Of a DNA stretch of 64,000 bases, positions 10,580-19,541 are shown one piece after another. Below the pieces are notes generated by a model that was not told the origin of the DNA, made no database searches, and saw only the letters and a list, made by a program, of their open reading frames with translations. The DNA lies in NCBI GenBank assembly GCA_903896585.1, contig CAITYI010000261.1, forward strand, positions 14,068 through 78,067, in the 5' to 3' direction. Source of the stretch: an uncultured bacterium. GTDB taxonomy: Bacteria > Actinomycetota > Actinomycetes > S36-B12. Made by a program: the position numbers and the translations under genes. Within the stretch, counting starts at the first letter, position 1, and the number at the start of each line of letters is the position of its first letter.

Positions 10580-10818
10580 TGCTCGAGGACGCTCTGGCGC
10601 ACCTTGTTCGAGGCATAGTAGACAGCCCGGACGATGTTTCGGTCACCATGCGCTCGGACCGTAGAGGCAAGGCACTTGATGTCCGCGTAAATCCGGAAGA
10701 CATGGGACGAGTCATTGGTCGATCGGGTCGAACTGCAACAGCATTGCGTACGGTAGTCACAGCATTAAATGACGGTCGCGGTGTGCGAATCGATTTTCTC
10801 GACGTTACCGAGCGCTAA
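10579..10818 (+). CDS. khpA: KH-domain RNA-binding protein KhpA
   Basis: Small 79-residue single KH-domain protein with the GxxG-type loop in GRVIGRSGRTATALR. KhpA binds RNA, usually with partner KhpB, and affects cell division and envelope expression in Gram-positive bacteria. It sits between rpsP and rimM, its standard actinobacterial position. The start overlaps the rpsP stop and rimM follows after five bases, so it is certainly co-transcribed. Confidence 0.93.
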   Translation: MLEDALAHLVRGIVDSPDDVSVTMRSDRRGKALDVRVNPEDMGRVIGRSGRTATALRTVVTALNDGRGVRIDFLDVTER

Positions 10819-10823
10819 AACTC

Positions 10824-11354
10824 GTGCGGGTCACCGTCGGGCGGATTGGAAAACCCCATGGCATTCGTGGTGAAGTTACCGTGGAGTCACGCACGGATGA
10901 ACCCGAAACGCGTTTTGCGCCAGGAAATACCCTCATGCGCGAATCTGGTTCAGATCTCGTCATTTCTCACATGCACTGGCATTCAGGTCGCATCCTGATT
11001 AAGTTCCTAGGCATTGATGACCGCAATGCCGCAGAAACCCTGCGAGGTTCTATTCTCCAGGTTGAGCGTGATCATGAACAGGCACCTGAGGACCCATCTG
11101 AATTTTATGATTCCAATCTGGTGGGTTGCTCAGTGCTGACCGTTGACAAAAAACAAATCGGTGTTGTGAAAGACGTACTACACCTGCCTGCCCAAGATCT
11201 CCTCGTGGTGTGGACCGGTGACACGGAGGTTTTGGTTCCCTTTAATGACCATATGGTTCCCGAAGTTGATACCGAAACTCGAATAATTGTGATCGACCCG
11301 CCAGAAGGGTTGCTATCCGACCCTGAAGATGCTGTCACACGAGGTAATGATTAA
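10824..11354 (+). CDS. rimM: 16S rRNA processing protein RimM
   Basis: Assembly factor for the 30S head domain that binds S19. The N-terminal RimM domain opens with VGRIGKPHGIRGEV, the family hallmark. The C-terminal PRC-barrel includes the DSNLVGC and IGVVKDVLHLPAQDLL region. It has 176 residues, a normal length. It starts with GTG five bases after khpA, inside the rpsP-trmD operon. Confidence 0.95.
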   Translation: MRVTVGRIGKPHGIRGEVTVESRTDEPETRFAPGNTLMRESGSDLVISHMHWHSGRILIKFLGIDDRNAAETLRGSILQVERDHEQAPEDPSEFYDSNLVGCSVLTVDKKQIGVVKDVLHLPAQDLLVVWTGDTEVLVPFNDHMVPEVDTETRIIVIDPPEGLLSDPEDAVTRGND

Positions 11355-11388
11355 TTGCTCGTAGTCAGTTGAAAGGAGGCGCGATCCC

Positions 11389-12108
11389 GTGCGAATTGAC
11401 ATTGTTTCACTATTCCCTGAGTATTTTGAGCCACTCCATCTGTCTTTGGTGGGCAAAGCTCGTAGAGATCATATTTTTGATATTCACGTTCATGATTTAC
11501 GCCAGTGGGGCGTGGGCCCCCATCGGCAAATGGATGACACTCCATATGGGGGAGGTCCTGGCATGGTCATGTCAGCCGACGTATGGGGAACGGCACTTGA
11601 TGCGGTGCATCGACTGGGAACTCAGGCCGGAAATAAACCGTTACTTGTTATTCCCACTCCTTCAGGTGTGCTGTTCAACCAGTCGTTGGCTACCTCATGG
11701 ACAACTCAAACTCATCTAGTCTTTGCTTGCGGCAGATACGAAGGCATTGATTCCCGCGTTGCCATGTATTACTCAAGTCAGCCTGACTGGGCTGGTGTCC
11801 ACGAGGTGAGTCTTGGGGATTACGTACTTGCCGGGGGAGAAGTTGCCGTCATGGCCATGACCGAAGCGGTCACCAGACTCATGCCTGGGGTGTTGGGCAA
11901 TTCCACCAGCGCGGCTGACGATTCTTTTTCGCTCCCCGGTGGAAGGGTTGAGGGATCGGTATTCACCAAACCTCCCATCTGGCGGGATCTTGAGGTGCCA
12001 GCGCCCCTAATCAGCGGAAATCATGCATTGATCGCCAAATGGCGAGCAGCGGATTCCATCCGGCGGACACACGTAAATCGGCCCGATCTCATGAGGGATC
12101 TTCCCTAA
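11389..12108 (+). CDS. trmD: tRNA (guanine37-N1)-methyltransferase TrmD
   Basis: SPOUT-class, knotted methyltransferase that makes m1G37 and prevents frameshifting. Signatures are DDTPYGGGPGMVM, the knot region ACGRYEGIDSRV, and SLGDYVLAGGEVA. The GTG start is supported by GAAAGGAGG nine bases upstream. It has 239 residues, a normal length. It is the fourth gene of the operon after rimM; rplS follows after a 153-base leader. Confidence 0.96.
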   Translation: MRIDIVSLFPEYFEPLHLSLVGKARRDHIFDIHVHDLRQWGVGPHRQMDDTPYGGGPGMVMSADVWGTALDAVHRLGTQAGNKPLLVIPTPSGVLFNQSLATSWTTQTHLVFACGRYEGIDSRVAMYYSSQPDWAGVHEVSLGDYVLAGGEVAVMAMTEAVTRLMPGVLGNSTSAADDSFSLPGGRVEGSVFTKPPIWRDLEVPAPLISGNHALIAKWRAADSIRRTHVNRPDLMRDLP

Positions 12109-12142
12109 ATCTGAGCCGAGTGTGACCAGTGGGATGATATGT

Positions 12143-12178
12143 GGCAGACTTCGGGGGCTCGGTTCACGGAGATCTGCC
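12143..12178 (+). promoter_or_regulatory. Dyad in the rplS leader
   Basis: GGCAGA (12143-12148) and TCTGCC (12173-12178) can pair across a 24-base G/C-rich loop, in the 153 bases between trmD and rplS. Ribosomal protein leaders often carry regulatory structures, but this one matches no family I can name. The stem is short and may be chance. Confidence 0.3.
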
Positions 12179-12261
12179 ATAGGGGATCCGGATACGCCGA
12201 CACACACAGCAGTCTCCCTATAACCGTGGGCGACCTATGGCGCGTACAGGAAGAAGTACAC

Positions 12262-12624
12262 ATGAAGACGCTCGACATGGTGGATCAAGGTTCATTCCGC
12301 GACGACATTCCGGATTTCCGTGCCGGTGACAATCTTAAGGTTTTTGTGAAGGTTGTCGAAGGCAATAAAACTCGCGTGCAGGTATTCCAGGGAGTCGTGA
12401 TTGGACGTTCCGGCTCAGGAATCGGCGAGACTTTCACCGTTCGCAAGGTCTCCTACGGCGTGGGTGTCGAGCGCACTTTCCCACTTCATACTCCGATCAT
12501 AGAGAAAATCGAAGTCGCCAGCCGCGGAGATGTTCGTCGAGCCAAGTTGTACTACCTTCGTGGACTTCGGGGCAAGAAGGCGAAAATTCGCGAGCTTCGG
12601 GATACTCCCAAGAGCGATAGCTAA
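12262..12624 (+). CDS. rplS: 50S ribosomal protein L19
   Basis: L19 sits at the subunit interface. The sequence has the expected core: [43 protein letters not shown], and [19 protein letters not shown]. The ATG at 12262 gives 120 residues, the normal length, and has AGGAAGAAG upstream. An in-frame reading extends upstream to 12139 but is low-similarity leader sequence. Confidence 0.96.
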   Translation: MKTLDMVDQGSFRDDIPDFRAGDNLKVFVKVVEGNKTRVQVFQGVVIGRSGSGIGETFTVRKVSYGVGVERTFPLHTPIIEKIEVASRGDVRRAKLYYLRGLRGKKAKIRELRDTPKSDS

Positions 12625-12651
12625 TTTCGCATCACGGACAAGATTTCATTT

Positions 12652-13188
12652 GTGAAATTCTTGCTGTGGATGGCCGCAATTGTTGCTATGGCGTGGCTCT
12701 TCTCCATATTCATTCTCCAGCAGTTCGTTATTTCCTCAAACTCTATGGAACAAACGCTGCAGGTAGGTGATCGGGTTGTTGTCAATCACACGGCCTACTG
12801 GTTCAATCCCATCGTTTCCGGGGATCTCATTGTGTTCAATGGTCGAGATTCATTATCGCTCGAAGACAAAGATTTCGTGAAGCGCGTCATTGGCGTCGCC
12901 GGTGATCGAGTCGAATGCTGCGATCCCAATGGCTGGATCACCATCAACGATGTGCCATTAGATGAAACCTCCTATCTTTATCCTGGCGACTTGGCCAGCA
13001 ATTTCGAGTTCGATGTTGAAGTACCAGAGGGAAAATTGTGGGTACTTGGTGATCATCGGTCCGAATCGGCGGATTCCAGAACTCAATTAGGAGCGCCAGG
13101 CGGAGGGTTTGTCTCAACTTCCCAAGTGCGGGGGCAGGTCGTTGCAATCCTGTGGCCTCCTGGTCGATTACAGTTAATGGCGCAATGA
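12652..13188 (+). CDS. lepB: Signal peptidase I (first of two)
   Basis: Membrane serine protease that removes signal peptides. One N-terminal transmembrane helix leads into the catalytic serine S31 in SSNSMEQTL, and the catalytic lysine is K77 in DFVKRVIG. Box E is GDHRSESADSR. At 178 residues it is compact, with almost no cytosolic segment before the membrane helix. It starts at GTG without a strong ribosome site. Tandem signal peptidase genes after rplS are typical of actinobacteria. Confidence 0.93.
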   Translation: MKFLLWMAAIVAMAWLFSIFILQQFVISSNSMEQTLQVGDRVVVNHTAYWFNPIVSGDLIVFNGRDSLSLEDKDFVKRVIGVAGDRVECCDPNGWITINDVPLDETSYLYPGDLASNFEFDVEVPEGKLWVLGDHRSESADSRTQLGAPGGGFVSTSQVRGQVVAILWPPGRLQLMAQ

Positions 13189-13244
13189 GAATATGACACA
13201 GCCTGTCCAACGTGCGCGACCACATTTCGAGAGAGGGTGAACTG

Positions 13245-14054
13245 GTGGCAATCCCTGCACGAGATACACCTTCGGATGCTTGGCAACCCCAAGAGTTGAC
13301 AAATGACCTGGACCCTTCGACTCGACGGGGGAAAGATCCAAGGAGGAAAGATCGACGGAGGAAAGATAAAAAAAATAGCTCATTTCTTCGGAGTGTGATC
13401 GAGTTTGTGGTCATCATCGCGATCGCTCTGGGAATCGCGACATTTATGCGGGCGTTTTTAATTCAACCTTTTTATGTTCCCAGCGGTTCCATGGAGCAGA
13501 CACTTCAGATAAATGATCGAGTGATTGCATCAAAGATCTCTACTCGAATCTCAGGGGTCGAGCGCGGGGAAATCATGGTGTTTAAGGATCCTAGTGAGTG
13601 GCTCCCTCTCTTTGAGACAAGTAATTCCGGAATTCGCGGTGCCCTCACGCAAGCATTGACTTTCGTAGGACTGTTACCCAGTGATTCGGGCGACGATCTC
13701 GTAAAGCGAGTAATTGGAATTGAAGGAGATCAAGTTGCTTGTTGTAATGATGCCGGCCAGATTGTTCTCAACGGAATAGGTCTTGATGAAAGCTCCTATA
13801 TCTCGGGGCCAACGGATCAGGTCTTATTCGACGTTACCGTTCCGCCCGGAGGCATGTTCGTCATGGGTGACAATCGCGGGAACTCGGCTGATTCACGCTT
13901 TCATCTAGATGAAAACAATGGATCCGTACCCATAGAAAATGCTGTGGGGCGTGTCGTACTCGTAGTGTGGCCATTTGATCGATTTTCCACAGAGCCTATT
14001 CCTGAAATTTTTGGAAATCCGTCTATTGCAGCAGGAAATCCATACGCAAAGTGA
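13245..14054 (+). CDS. lepB: Signal peptidase I (second of two)
   Basis: Second type I signal peptidase, larger and divergent from its neighbour. It has a charged cytosolic N-terminal region with a very basic run (RRKDRRRKDKK) before a single transmembrane helix. The catalytic residues are S82 (VPSGSMEQTL) and K154 (DLVKRVIG), and the C-terminal box is GDNRGNSADSR. Start GTG 13245 is chosen for AGGG seven bases upstream; an in-frame GTG at 13212 is possible and would add 11 residues. An insert of about 40 residues lies between the serine and lysine boxes. Its end lies just upstream of rnhB. Confidence 0.93.
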   Translation: MAIPARDTPSDAWQPQELTNDLDPSTRRGKDPRRKDRRRKDKKNSSFLRSVIEFVVIIAIALGIATFMRAFLIQPFYVPSGSMEQTLQINDRVIASKISTRISGVERGEIMVFKDPSEWLPLFETSNSGIRGALTQALTFVGLLPSDSGDDLVKRVIGIEGDQVACCNDAGQIVLNGIGLDESSYISGPTDQVLFDVTVPPGGMFVMGDNRGNSADSRFHLDENNGSVPIENAVGRVVLVVWPFDRFSTEPIPEIFGNPSIAAGNPYAK

Positions 14055-14091
14055 TGCCCGGTTCAGACGGTGGTCCACTCTGGTGACGACC

Positions 14092-14712
14092 ATGCCGAAT
14101 CGTGCGAGAGAGATGGAACTTTTTGCCTCCGGCTACTCGACCATTGCATGCGTCGATGAAGTGGGGAGAGGAGCACTTGCGGGACCGGTTCTTGTTGGGA
14201 TAGTTGTTGTCGAAAGTGCCATGACAATGTCACCACAGGGAATTCGCGACAGCAAATTACTGAGTTCATCTGCTCGTGAGAGTCTTCTGCCTCAGATATC
14301 TTCGTGGGCCATTTGCTCTACAACAGGTGAGGCATCCGCCCGTGAAATAGATGATCTTGGGATCATGGGTGCGTTAGCGCTCGCAACCCAACGAGGCCTA
14401 TCAAGTCTGGCAACCTTGCCACAAGCAGTACTCCTCGATGGGAATACCAACTTTCTGTCTCGGGTCACTGATCTCCCCGTATTCACTGAAATTAAGGGTG
14501 ATGTTAATTGCCTGGGAGTGGCTGCTGCCAGCGTCATTGCGAAAGTCACTAGAGATTCACTCATGTGCGAACTAGACCAGATATTCCCGGGGTATTCATG
14601 GAGTCGGAATAAGGGCTATGCATCAGCGCAGCACGTGCAGGCACTGCGGTCCTTGGGTGTATCTCCAGAGCACCGAACCTCCTGGAAATTGCCAGGGATC
14701 GATGGAGAATGA
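14092..14712 (+). CDS. rnhB: Ribonuclease HII
   Basis: Cleaves RNA in RNA-DNA hybrids and single ribonucleotides in DNA. The metal-binding carboxylates are D22-E23 in VDEVGRGALAGP, D116 in LLDGN and D137 in KGDVNCLGVAAASVIAK. ATG 14092 gives 206 residues, a normal length; in-frame starts further upstream would run into lepB. It sits between lepB and a YraN gene, the common actinobacterial order. Confidence 0.95.
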   Translation: MPNRAREMELFASGYSTIACVDEVGRGALAGPVLVGIVVVESAMTMSPQGIRDSKLLSSSARESLLPQISSWAICSTTGEASAREIDDLGIMGALALATQRGLSSLATLPQAVLLDGNTNFLSRVTDLPVFTEIKGDVNCLGVAAASVIAKVTRDSLMCELDQIFPGYSWSRNKGYASAQHVQALRSLGVSPEHRTSWKLPGIDGE

Positions 14713-14771
14713 TTTCCACAAGCTAAAACTCGTGGGTACCTGATACTCGTTTTCTCAACCACAGTTAGAAC

Positions 14772-15125
14772 ATGAAACCCAAAGATGCCCTCGGAAAATA
14801 CGGCGAGGAAATCGCTGTCCAACATCTGATAGTCAAAGGCTTTGTTATTCTCGAGCGAAATTGGCGCTGTGATATCGGCGAGATTGATGTCGTTGCGCGT
14901 GATGGAGCCGACCTCGTTGTGTGTGAGGTCAAGACCCGGAGAAGTGAAGCATTTGGGGCACCTGCGGAGGCGGTGAGTGCCCGGAAAGTACGCCGAATGC
15001 GAAGCCTGGCCCTGCGCTGGTTGAAGGACAAGGGCGTGAATCCGCGTTTGATTCGCTTCGATGTTGTTGGGATCATTCAACCGCTTGTTGGTCCACCGGT
15101 AATTACGCACATACGTGACGTCTGA
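14772..15125 (+). CDS. YraN/UPF0102-family endonuclease-like protein
   Basis: A protein of 117 residues with the restriction-endonuclease-like core GEIDVVARD...VCEVKTR (metal-binding D/E-x-K pattern). The family is widely conserved next to rnhB and comM, but its cellular role is not firmly known. The N-terminus ALGKYGEEIAVQHL is typical. The stop lies one base before the comM ATG, implying co-transcription with the DNA-processing genes that follow. Confidence 0.9.
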   Translation: MKPKDALGKYGEEIAVQHLIVKGFVILERNWRCDIGEIDVVARDGADLVVCEVKTRRSEAFGAPAEAVSARKVRRMRSLALRWLKDKGVNPRLIRFDVVGIIQPLVGPPVITHIRDV

Positions 15126-15126
15126 C

Positions 15127-16638
15127 ATGTCCTTAGCTAGGTCTTTTGGTGCGGTGGTCAGTGGTGTGGCTGGGCAAATAGTGGTGGTTGAAGTTGACCA
15201 TTCCCAAGGACTCCCAACGGTCGGGGTAGTGGGCTTACCCGATGCATCGGTGAATGAAGCCCGGCACCGGGTGCGCACTGCCCTGGGGAATCAGAACTTG
15301 AAATGGCCGAAGGGAAGAGTGACCATCAGTCTGTCCCCGGCGGAAGTCCGAAAGCAGGGAGCAGGACTGGATCTAGCAATAGCTATGGGAGTGTTGGGTG
15401 TAACTGGTCAAATTCCAGCCACTGCTCTCACCACGACAGTCTTCGTGGGTGAATTGGGCCTTGACGGCAGCATTCGTCAGGTCCCGGGTGCTCTGCCCGC
15501 CACGGTCGCCGCCGCACAAGCAGGATTCACAAGTGTCGTGGTTCCCAAAGACAATAACCTCCATTGCTCTGTTGTTCCGGGTATCAAGGTTGTGTCGTAT
15601 TCGACATTGACTCATGTGATCCAAGGATTAGTGCATGGTGCCGAATCGCTGCTGCCAGATGTCGATTCGCCAATTGAGCCTGAGTTCATTTTGGATTTAT
15701 CAGATGTTCTCGGACAGCAGCAAGCAAGGTGGGCCTTAGAGATTGCCGCAATTGGTTCGCACAACATGCTGATGGTGGGCGCACCAGGTGTGGGCAAAAC
15801 CCTGTTAGCAGAGAGGCTGCCCGGAATCCTGCCAAAACTTGACGACCACGAATCATTGGAGGTCACCTCGATTCATGCCATTGCTGGGACGCTCGCCGGA
15901 CGTGGTTCCATCACGGTGCCTCCATTTGAAGCACCACATCATTCGTCGAGCCTTTCGGCGATTGTTGGAAGCGTGCATGGGCAGCGAGTGAATCCAGGCT
16001 CAATCACTAAAGCTCATCATGGAGTTCTTTTCCTCGATGAAGCTCCGGAATTTGCGCGCAATGTTGTTGAGGTTCTGCGGCAGCCTCTCGAGTCTGGTCA
16101 GATTGTTTTGAATAGATCCCATTGGCGTGGAGTGCTGCCAGCACGATTTCAATTACTGATGGCAGCCAATCCATGTCCTTGCGGGAATTCATCTCCTGAA
16201 ACTCGGCAGGAGTGTACGTGCCCCTCAATAACTCGAAGGAACTATGCCCAGCGACTTTCAGGCCCGCTTCTTGACCGAATGGATATCAATATCTCCATGC
16301 CGCACGTCGCATCGACTGAGCTTGGGGATAACTCCGCCACCGTTGCTCTTCGGGTCAAGGAAGCGCGGGAAAGAACCCGCTGGCGGCTCCAAGACTCACC
16401 GTGGCAAGTAAACGCGCTCGTACCTGCTTCGCAGTTACTCGCGAAATTTCAACCGACAGTGGGGGGACAAGAGTTACTTGATGCTTTTCGGCGCAAGTCA
16501 GGAGGACTTCGTGGTGCTCATCGGATCCTTCGAGTGGCGTGGAGTATCGCAGATCTCGCCGGCCATCAGCAGCCAGATCGCAATGACATTGCCATGGCAA
16601 TTCATCTGCGTGAGCGACCGGGGATGCTCACCGCATGA
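15127..16638 (+). CDS. comM: ComM/YifB family Mg-chelatase-like AAA+ ATPase
   Basis: AAA+ protein of about 503 residues. The N-terminal Lon-like domain (SLARSFGAVVSGVAGQIV) is followed by the ATPase with Walker A GAPGVGKTLLAERL, Walker B GVLFLDEAPEF and a Cys cluster (CPCGN...ECTC). In naturally competent bacteria ComM is a branch-migration helicase that extends heteroduplex during transformation. Its placement directly before dprA fits that role. The stop overlaps the dprA start (ATGA). An upstream in-frame GTG at 15115 would overlap yraN and is less likely. Confidence 0.93.
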   Translation: MSLARSFGAVVSGVAGQIVVVEVDHSQGLPTVGVVGLPDASVNEARHRVRTALGNQNLKWPKGRVTISLSPAEVRKQGAGLDLAIAMGVLGVTGQIPATALTTTVFVGELGLDGSIRQVPGALPATVAAAQAGFTSVVVPKDNNLHCSVVPGIKVVSYSTLTHVIQGLVHGAESLLPDVDSPIEPEFILDLSDVLGQQQARWALEIAAIGSHNMLMVGAPGVGKTLLAERLPGILPKLDDHESLEVTSIHAIAGTLAGRGSITVPPFEAPHHSSSLSAIVGSVHGQRVNPGSITKAHHGVLFLDEAPEFARNVVEVLRQPLESGQIVLNRSHWRGVLPARFQLLMAANPCPCGNSSPETRQECTCPSITRRNYAQRLSGPLLDRMDINISMPHVASTELGDNSATVALRVKEARERTRWRLQDSPWQVNALVPASQLLAKFQPTVGGQELLDAFRRKSGGLRGAHRILRVAWSIADLAGHQQPDRNDIAMAIHLRERPGMLTA

Positions 16639-17738
16639 GAATTGATCAATTGCCGGAGAATGATCGGGATGCATACTTCACCCTGGCACATCTCTGTGAA
16701 CCTGCCGATGAAATTGTAAATCGGGCTCTGACAAAGCATCGGCCCACTTCCGTCATTGAAATGCTTCTCTCGGGCCGGATTAAACCTATGTCTCGTCCTC
16801 GAATCCACGGCGCATTCACTGAATTTTCATTGGACAAGGAACGAGATTTCGCGCTCGCAATTGGGGCGAGATTCATCACCCGCGGTGAGACTGGGTGGCC
16901 ACAACAACTCGAGTGCCTTGCCGAGGAATCTCCTTGTGTTCTCTGGTCCCTAGGGTCAGCCGACTTTCGGATTCTTTCACTTAAGTCCCTAGCAATTGTG
17001 GGCGCTAGAGCCTGCACTCCTTATGGTCGAGATATTGCCATCAGTTGGTCAGGTGAATTATCAGAGAGCGGGCTGACGGTTGTTTCTGGTGGAGCAATTG
17101 GAATTGATGTTTCAGCGCATCAAGGAGCATTGCAGGTGGGAGCGCCAACATTGTGTGTGCTTGCGGGTGGCGTGCACTCTCGATACCCAGCTTCAAATGA
17201 ACATGTATTTGCAAAAATCATGGACTGTGGGGCAATTGTCAGTGAATCGCCCCCGCGGCAGGAACCCCGACGTCAACGATTCCTGACCCGCAATCGCATT
17301 ATCGCTGCCCTGACATTAGGAACTTTGGTGATTGAAGCATCGAACCGAAGTGGAACAGAGTCCACCGCACATCGAGCACACCAGATGAACCGAACCGTTA
17401 TGGGGGTTCCTGGATCAGTACAGTCTTCGCAATCAGTGGGAGTTCACAGCCTTATCTCTCAGGAAGTTGCTTCCCTTGTTGCTTCACCGGCCGATGTCCT
17501 TCGAGTCATGAAACTGGAACCCCCAAAGTTGGCTGAGAAAGAACATAAACTTGATTGGCGCTCACTTTCTCAACGTGAACTTGACATATGGGAGGCCTTA
17601 CCTCAGCGCGGCGGGTGCTTTCCTGCGGACCTCATTGGCACATCGAATTATTCATTGCCAGAGATCATGTCCTGCCTGACCGAGTTGGAGATCAAGGAAA
17701 TGGCTCATTCAGATGGATTTTTATGGAGAAGAACATAG
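16635..17738 (+). CDS. dprA: DNA processing protein DprA
   Basis: Binds incoming single-stranded DNA and loads RecA. The Rossmann-like core is clear: VGARACTPYGRDIA, VVSGGAIGIDVSAHQGAL, CVLAGGVHSRYPASN, RFLTRNRIIAALTLGTLVIEA. The C-terminal ~60 residues (residues 310-367) form a winged-helix-like domain. It has 367 residues. The ATGA overlap with comM shows translational coupling. Confidence 0.93.
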   Translation: MRIDQLPENDRDAYFTLAHLCEPADEIVNRALTKHRPTSVIEMLLSGRIKPMSRPRIHGAFTEFSLDKERDFALAIGARFITRGETGWPQQLECLAEESPCVLWSLGSADFRILSLKSLAIVGARACTPYGRDIAISWSGELSESGLTVVSGGAIGIDVSAHQGALQVGAPTLCVLAGGVHSRYPASNEHVFAKIMDCGAIVSESPPRQEPRRQRFLTRNRIIAALTLGTLVIEASNRSGTESTAHRAHQMNRTVMGVPGSVQSSQSVGVHSLISQEVASLVASPADVLRVMKLEPPKLAEKEHKLDWRSLSQRELDIWEALPQRGGCFPADLIGTSNYSLPEIMSCLTELEIKEMAHSDGFLWRRT

Positions 17739-17777
17739 ACACTTTTCCAAGTGTCGAAGGGGGATTGCGAATTTTTC

Positions 17778-18707
17778 ATGCACACTATTGGAGTGCAGAA
17801 GTTATCGGCGGTCATTGAAGATCAAATCAATGGATTCGTAGTGCACATCCGCGATGAACGAAAGCGAAGTGTGCATACCGTGGCTGCCTATCAGGCAGAC
17901 TTGCGTGGCCTTTTTGGCTTCGTCAATTCCGCCCAGTCTGTAGCGGATCTCACATTGATTGATCTGCGCTCCTGGTTGGCTGATCTACAACAACGTGGTC
18001 AAGCGCGCTCAACCATTGCGCGCAAGGCTGCGGCAGCTCGAGCGTTTACATCATGGGCCCGCAAGCGCGGAATAATAGATCAGGATCCCGCGGTCAGACT
18101 CCTGAGTCCATCAGTACCAAAAACATTGCCATCCATTTTGAGTACCGAACAGGCCGTTCAGGCAATAATGTCAATCGTAGAAGATGACCCGGCCATTCAA
18201 GCTCGAAATATTGCAATATTGGAATTGCTTTATGCCACGGGCATTCGGGTTTCCGAATTGTGTGGCATTGATATTTCTGATGTCGACCAGACGCGAAACG
18301 TTGTAAGAGTATTGGGTAAAGGCAATAGGGAACGAGTCGTACCTTTCGGGATCCCTGCTGCTGGTGCAGTGCAAGATTGGATAACTTTGCGCTCACAGAT
18401 TACCGTCGATAAATTGGCCCTGTTCGTTGGAGTGCGCGGTGCCAGAATTGACCCACGAGCGGTTCGCACCCTGGTAAACAGAGTTACGTTAGCGACAACG
18501 GGCCAGCGACTTTCGCCACACGCCTTGAGACATTCGGCCGCTACCCATGTTCTTGAGGGTGGCGCTGACCTGAGAGTCGTGCAAGAGCTTTTGGGTCATT
18601 CATCTATGTCCACCACTCAGAGATATACCCACGTCAGTGTTGACCGGTTACGAAATACTTTTCGACTTGCTCATCCGCGAGCAGAGGACATGAGTGACGA
18701 TGAATGA
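17778..18707 (+). CDS. xerC: Tyrosine recombinase XerC
   Basis: Site-specific recombinase resolving chromosome dimers at dif. The SAM-like N-terminal domain is followed by a catalytic domain with all expected residues: R157 (ATGIRVSELCG), K181 (GKGNRERVVP), H248 and R251 (HALRHSAATH), H274 (LLGHSSMSTT) and nucleophile Y283 (QRYTHVS). ATG 17778 is used; a GTG at 17751 is possible. Position after dprA is standard, which argues for a housekeeping Xer and not a phage integrase. The last 37 bases overlap the convergent M23 gene. Confidence 0.93.
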   Translation: MHTIGVQKLSAVIEDQINGFVVHIRDERKRSVHTVAAYQADLRGLFGFVNSAQSVADLTLIDLRSWLADLQQRGQARSTIARKAAAARAFTSWARKRGIIDQDPAVRLLSPSVPKTLPSILSTEQAVQAIMSIVEDDPAIQARNIAILELLYATGIRVSELCGIDISDVDQTRNVVRVLGKGNRERVVPFGIPAAGAVQDWITLRSQITVDKLALFVGVRGARIDPRAVRTLVNRVTLATTGQRLSPHALRHSAATHVLEGGADLRVVQELLGHSSMSTTQRYTHVSVDRLRNTFRLAHPRAEDMSDDE

Positions 18708-19231
18708 AACCACATTAGGGTCGGGTTGAGGTAATGATCCTTGTCAATTTTCAACCCGAGGTGAAGGCAAGTCGCGCTGCAGTGACTGTTGCCAAGGGTG
18801 GTGTAGCCAATAAGTTGACCGGCGGAAACGTATTCACCACGAGATAGAGTCGACACGACGGGTTCATAGGTCGATCGAATAGGCCGTGGTCCTAAACGAG
18901 GGTGCAGACCGTGGCTGATCGACACCGTGGGTTTCCCGGCAATCGTTCCGGCGAAAAAGACCACACCGGCACCTACCGAGTAGACGGCCGTTCCAAGATC
19001 CGCCGGGAAGTCCACCCCGCGATGGCCGCGCGCACCATGGGTGTGGCCCTCTGGTGGGTCAAAGCCCGTGGAAATATCTTGGGGAGTAACTCCCCTGAGC
19101 GGAAGGCGCCACGACGGCGAAATCCAATCCTGGGAGATCGGGTTCGAGGTGGGTGCCGGACTTCCCTGAGCAACGGGGAGGGAATAGGTCAGAACAGTGC
19201 TCATCACCAGCAGAATCAGAGATATTCGCAT
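18671..19231 (-). CDS. M23-family peptidase-like secreted protein with altered active site
   Basis: A 186-residue protein with an N-terminal signal peptide (SLILLVMSTVLTYSLPVAQG) and an LytM/M23 fold. The zinc-ligand pair H70/D74 (HRGVD) and the final ligand H157 are present. However, the HxH motif reads C155-L-H157, and the usual YxH segment reads TYEPV. Both histidines thought to act as general base or stabiliser in LytM are therefore replaced. Proteins of this look next to rpsB are familiar in actinobacteria. It may be a non-classical hydrolase or a wall-binding or regulatory protein. Convergent with xerC, overlapping 37 bases. Confidence 0.85.
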   Translation of the reverse strand: MRISLILLVMSTVLTYSLPVAQGSPAPTSNPISQDWISPSWRLPLRGVTPQDISTGFDPPEGHTHGARGHRGVDFPADLGTAVYSVGAGVVFFAGTIAGKPTVSISHGLHPRLGPRPIRSTYEPVVSTLSRGEYVSAGQLIGYTTLGNSHCSATCLHLGLKIDKDHYLNPTLMWFHSSSLMSSARG

Positions 19232-19541
19232 GGCTTATGGTGGTCAATATCCTCTGATAGGTGGCAAATGTCCACAGATGCGGCCTTGTTGAGGGCGGTA
19301 GTGGGGATCACTGTGGATACCCCTAGACTTTGGTGGCTTGGGACTCCCAAGTGCTCGAAAAACACCTGCTCGAAAATTCGCGTGGCTTAATCCGGTAGTC
19401 CGGCCGCTTTCCCACGGTCTGTGCTTGCACAGGTTCGAAAGCGAAGCCACCAGGGGAGGGTTCCAAAATGGATCCCTTCAATAAACCGTGTGCGGCTGCG
19501 GCCGCGTAATCCGGGCCAAGTGCCCACGAGGAGTAGTACAA
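19232..19541 (+). promoter_or_regulatory. rpsB upstream region (310 bases, no gene)
   Basis: No reading frame here looks coding. It must hold the divergent promoters of the M23 gene and of rpsB-tsf. Visible elements are two direct copies of TGCTCGAAA (19352-19360 and 19367-19375, 15 bp apart), a perfect dyad CTGTGC-TT-GCACAG (19419-19432) in the probable rpsB leader, and the rpsB ribosome site GAGGAG (19528-19533). The same TGCTCGAAA core recurs in the rimP upstream array. I could not pick a convincing -35/-10 pair. Confidence 0.5.

Noticed and set aside
10212..10760. Minus-strand frame of about 180 residues across rpsP and khpA
   Set aside because: It mirrors the repetitive S16 tail and its repeated arginine/glutamine pattern follows from the opposite-strand repeat; not a gene.
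17778..18707. Phage or island integrase
   Set aside because: Although a tyrosine recombinase, it sits in the standard dprA-xerC-rpsB context with all XerC residues and no attachment-site duplication was seen.
18902..19390. Plus-strand frame opposite the M23 gene and rpsB upstream region
   Set aside because: It contradicts a recognised protein on the other strand, has Arg/Gly-rich shadow composition and no ribosome site.
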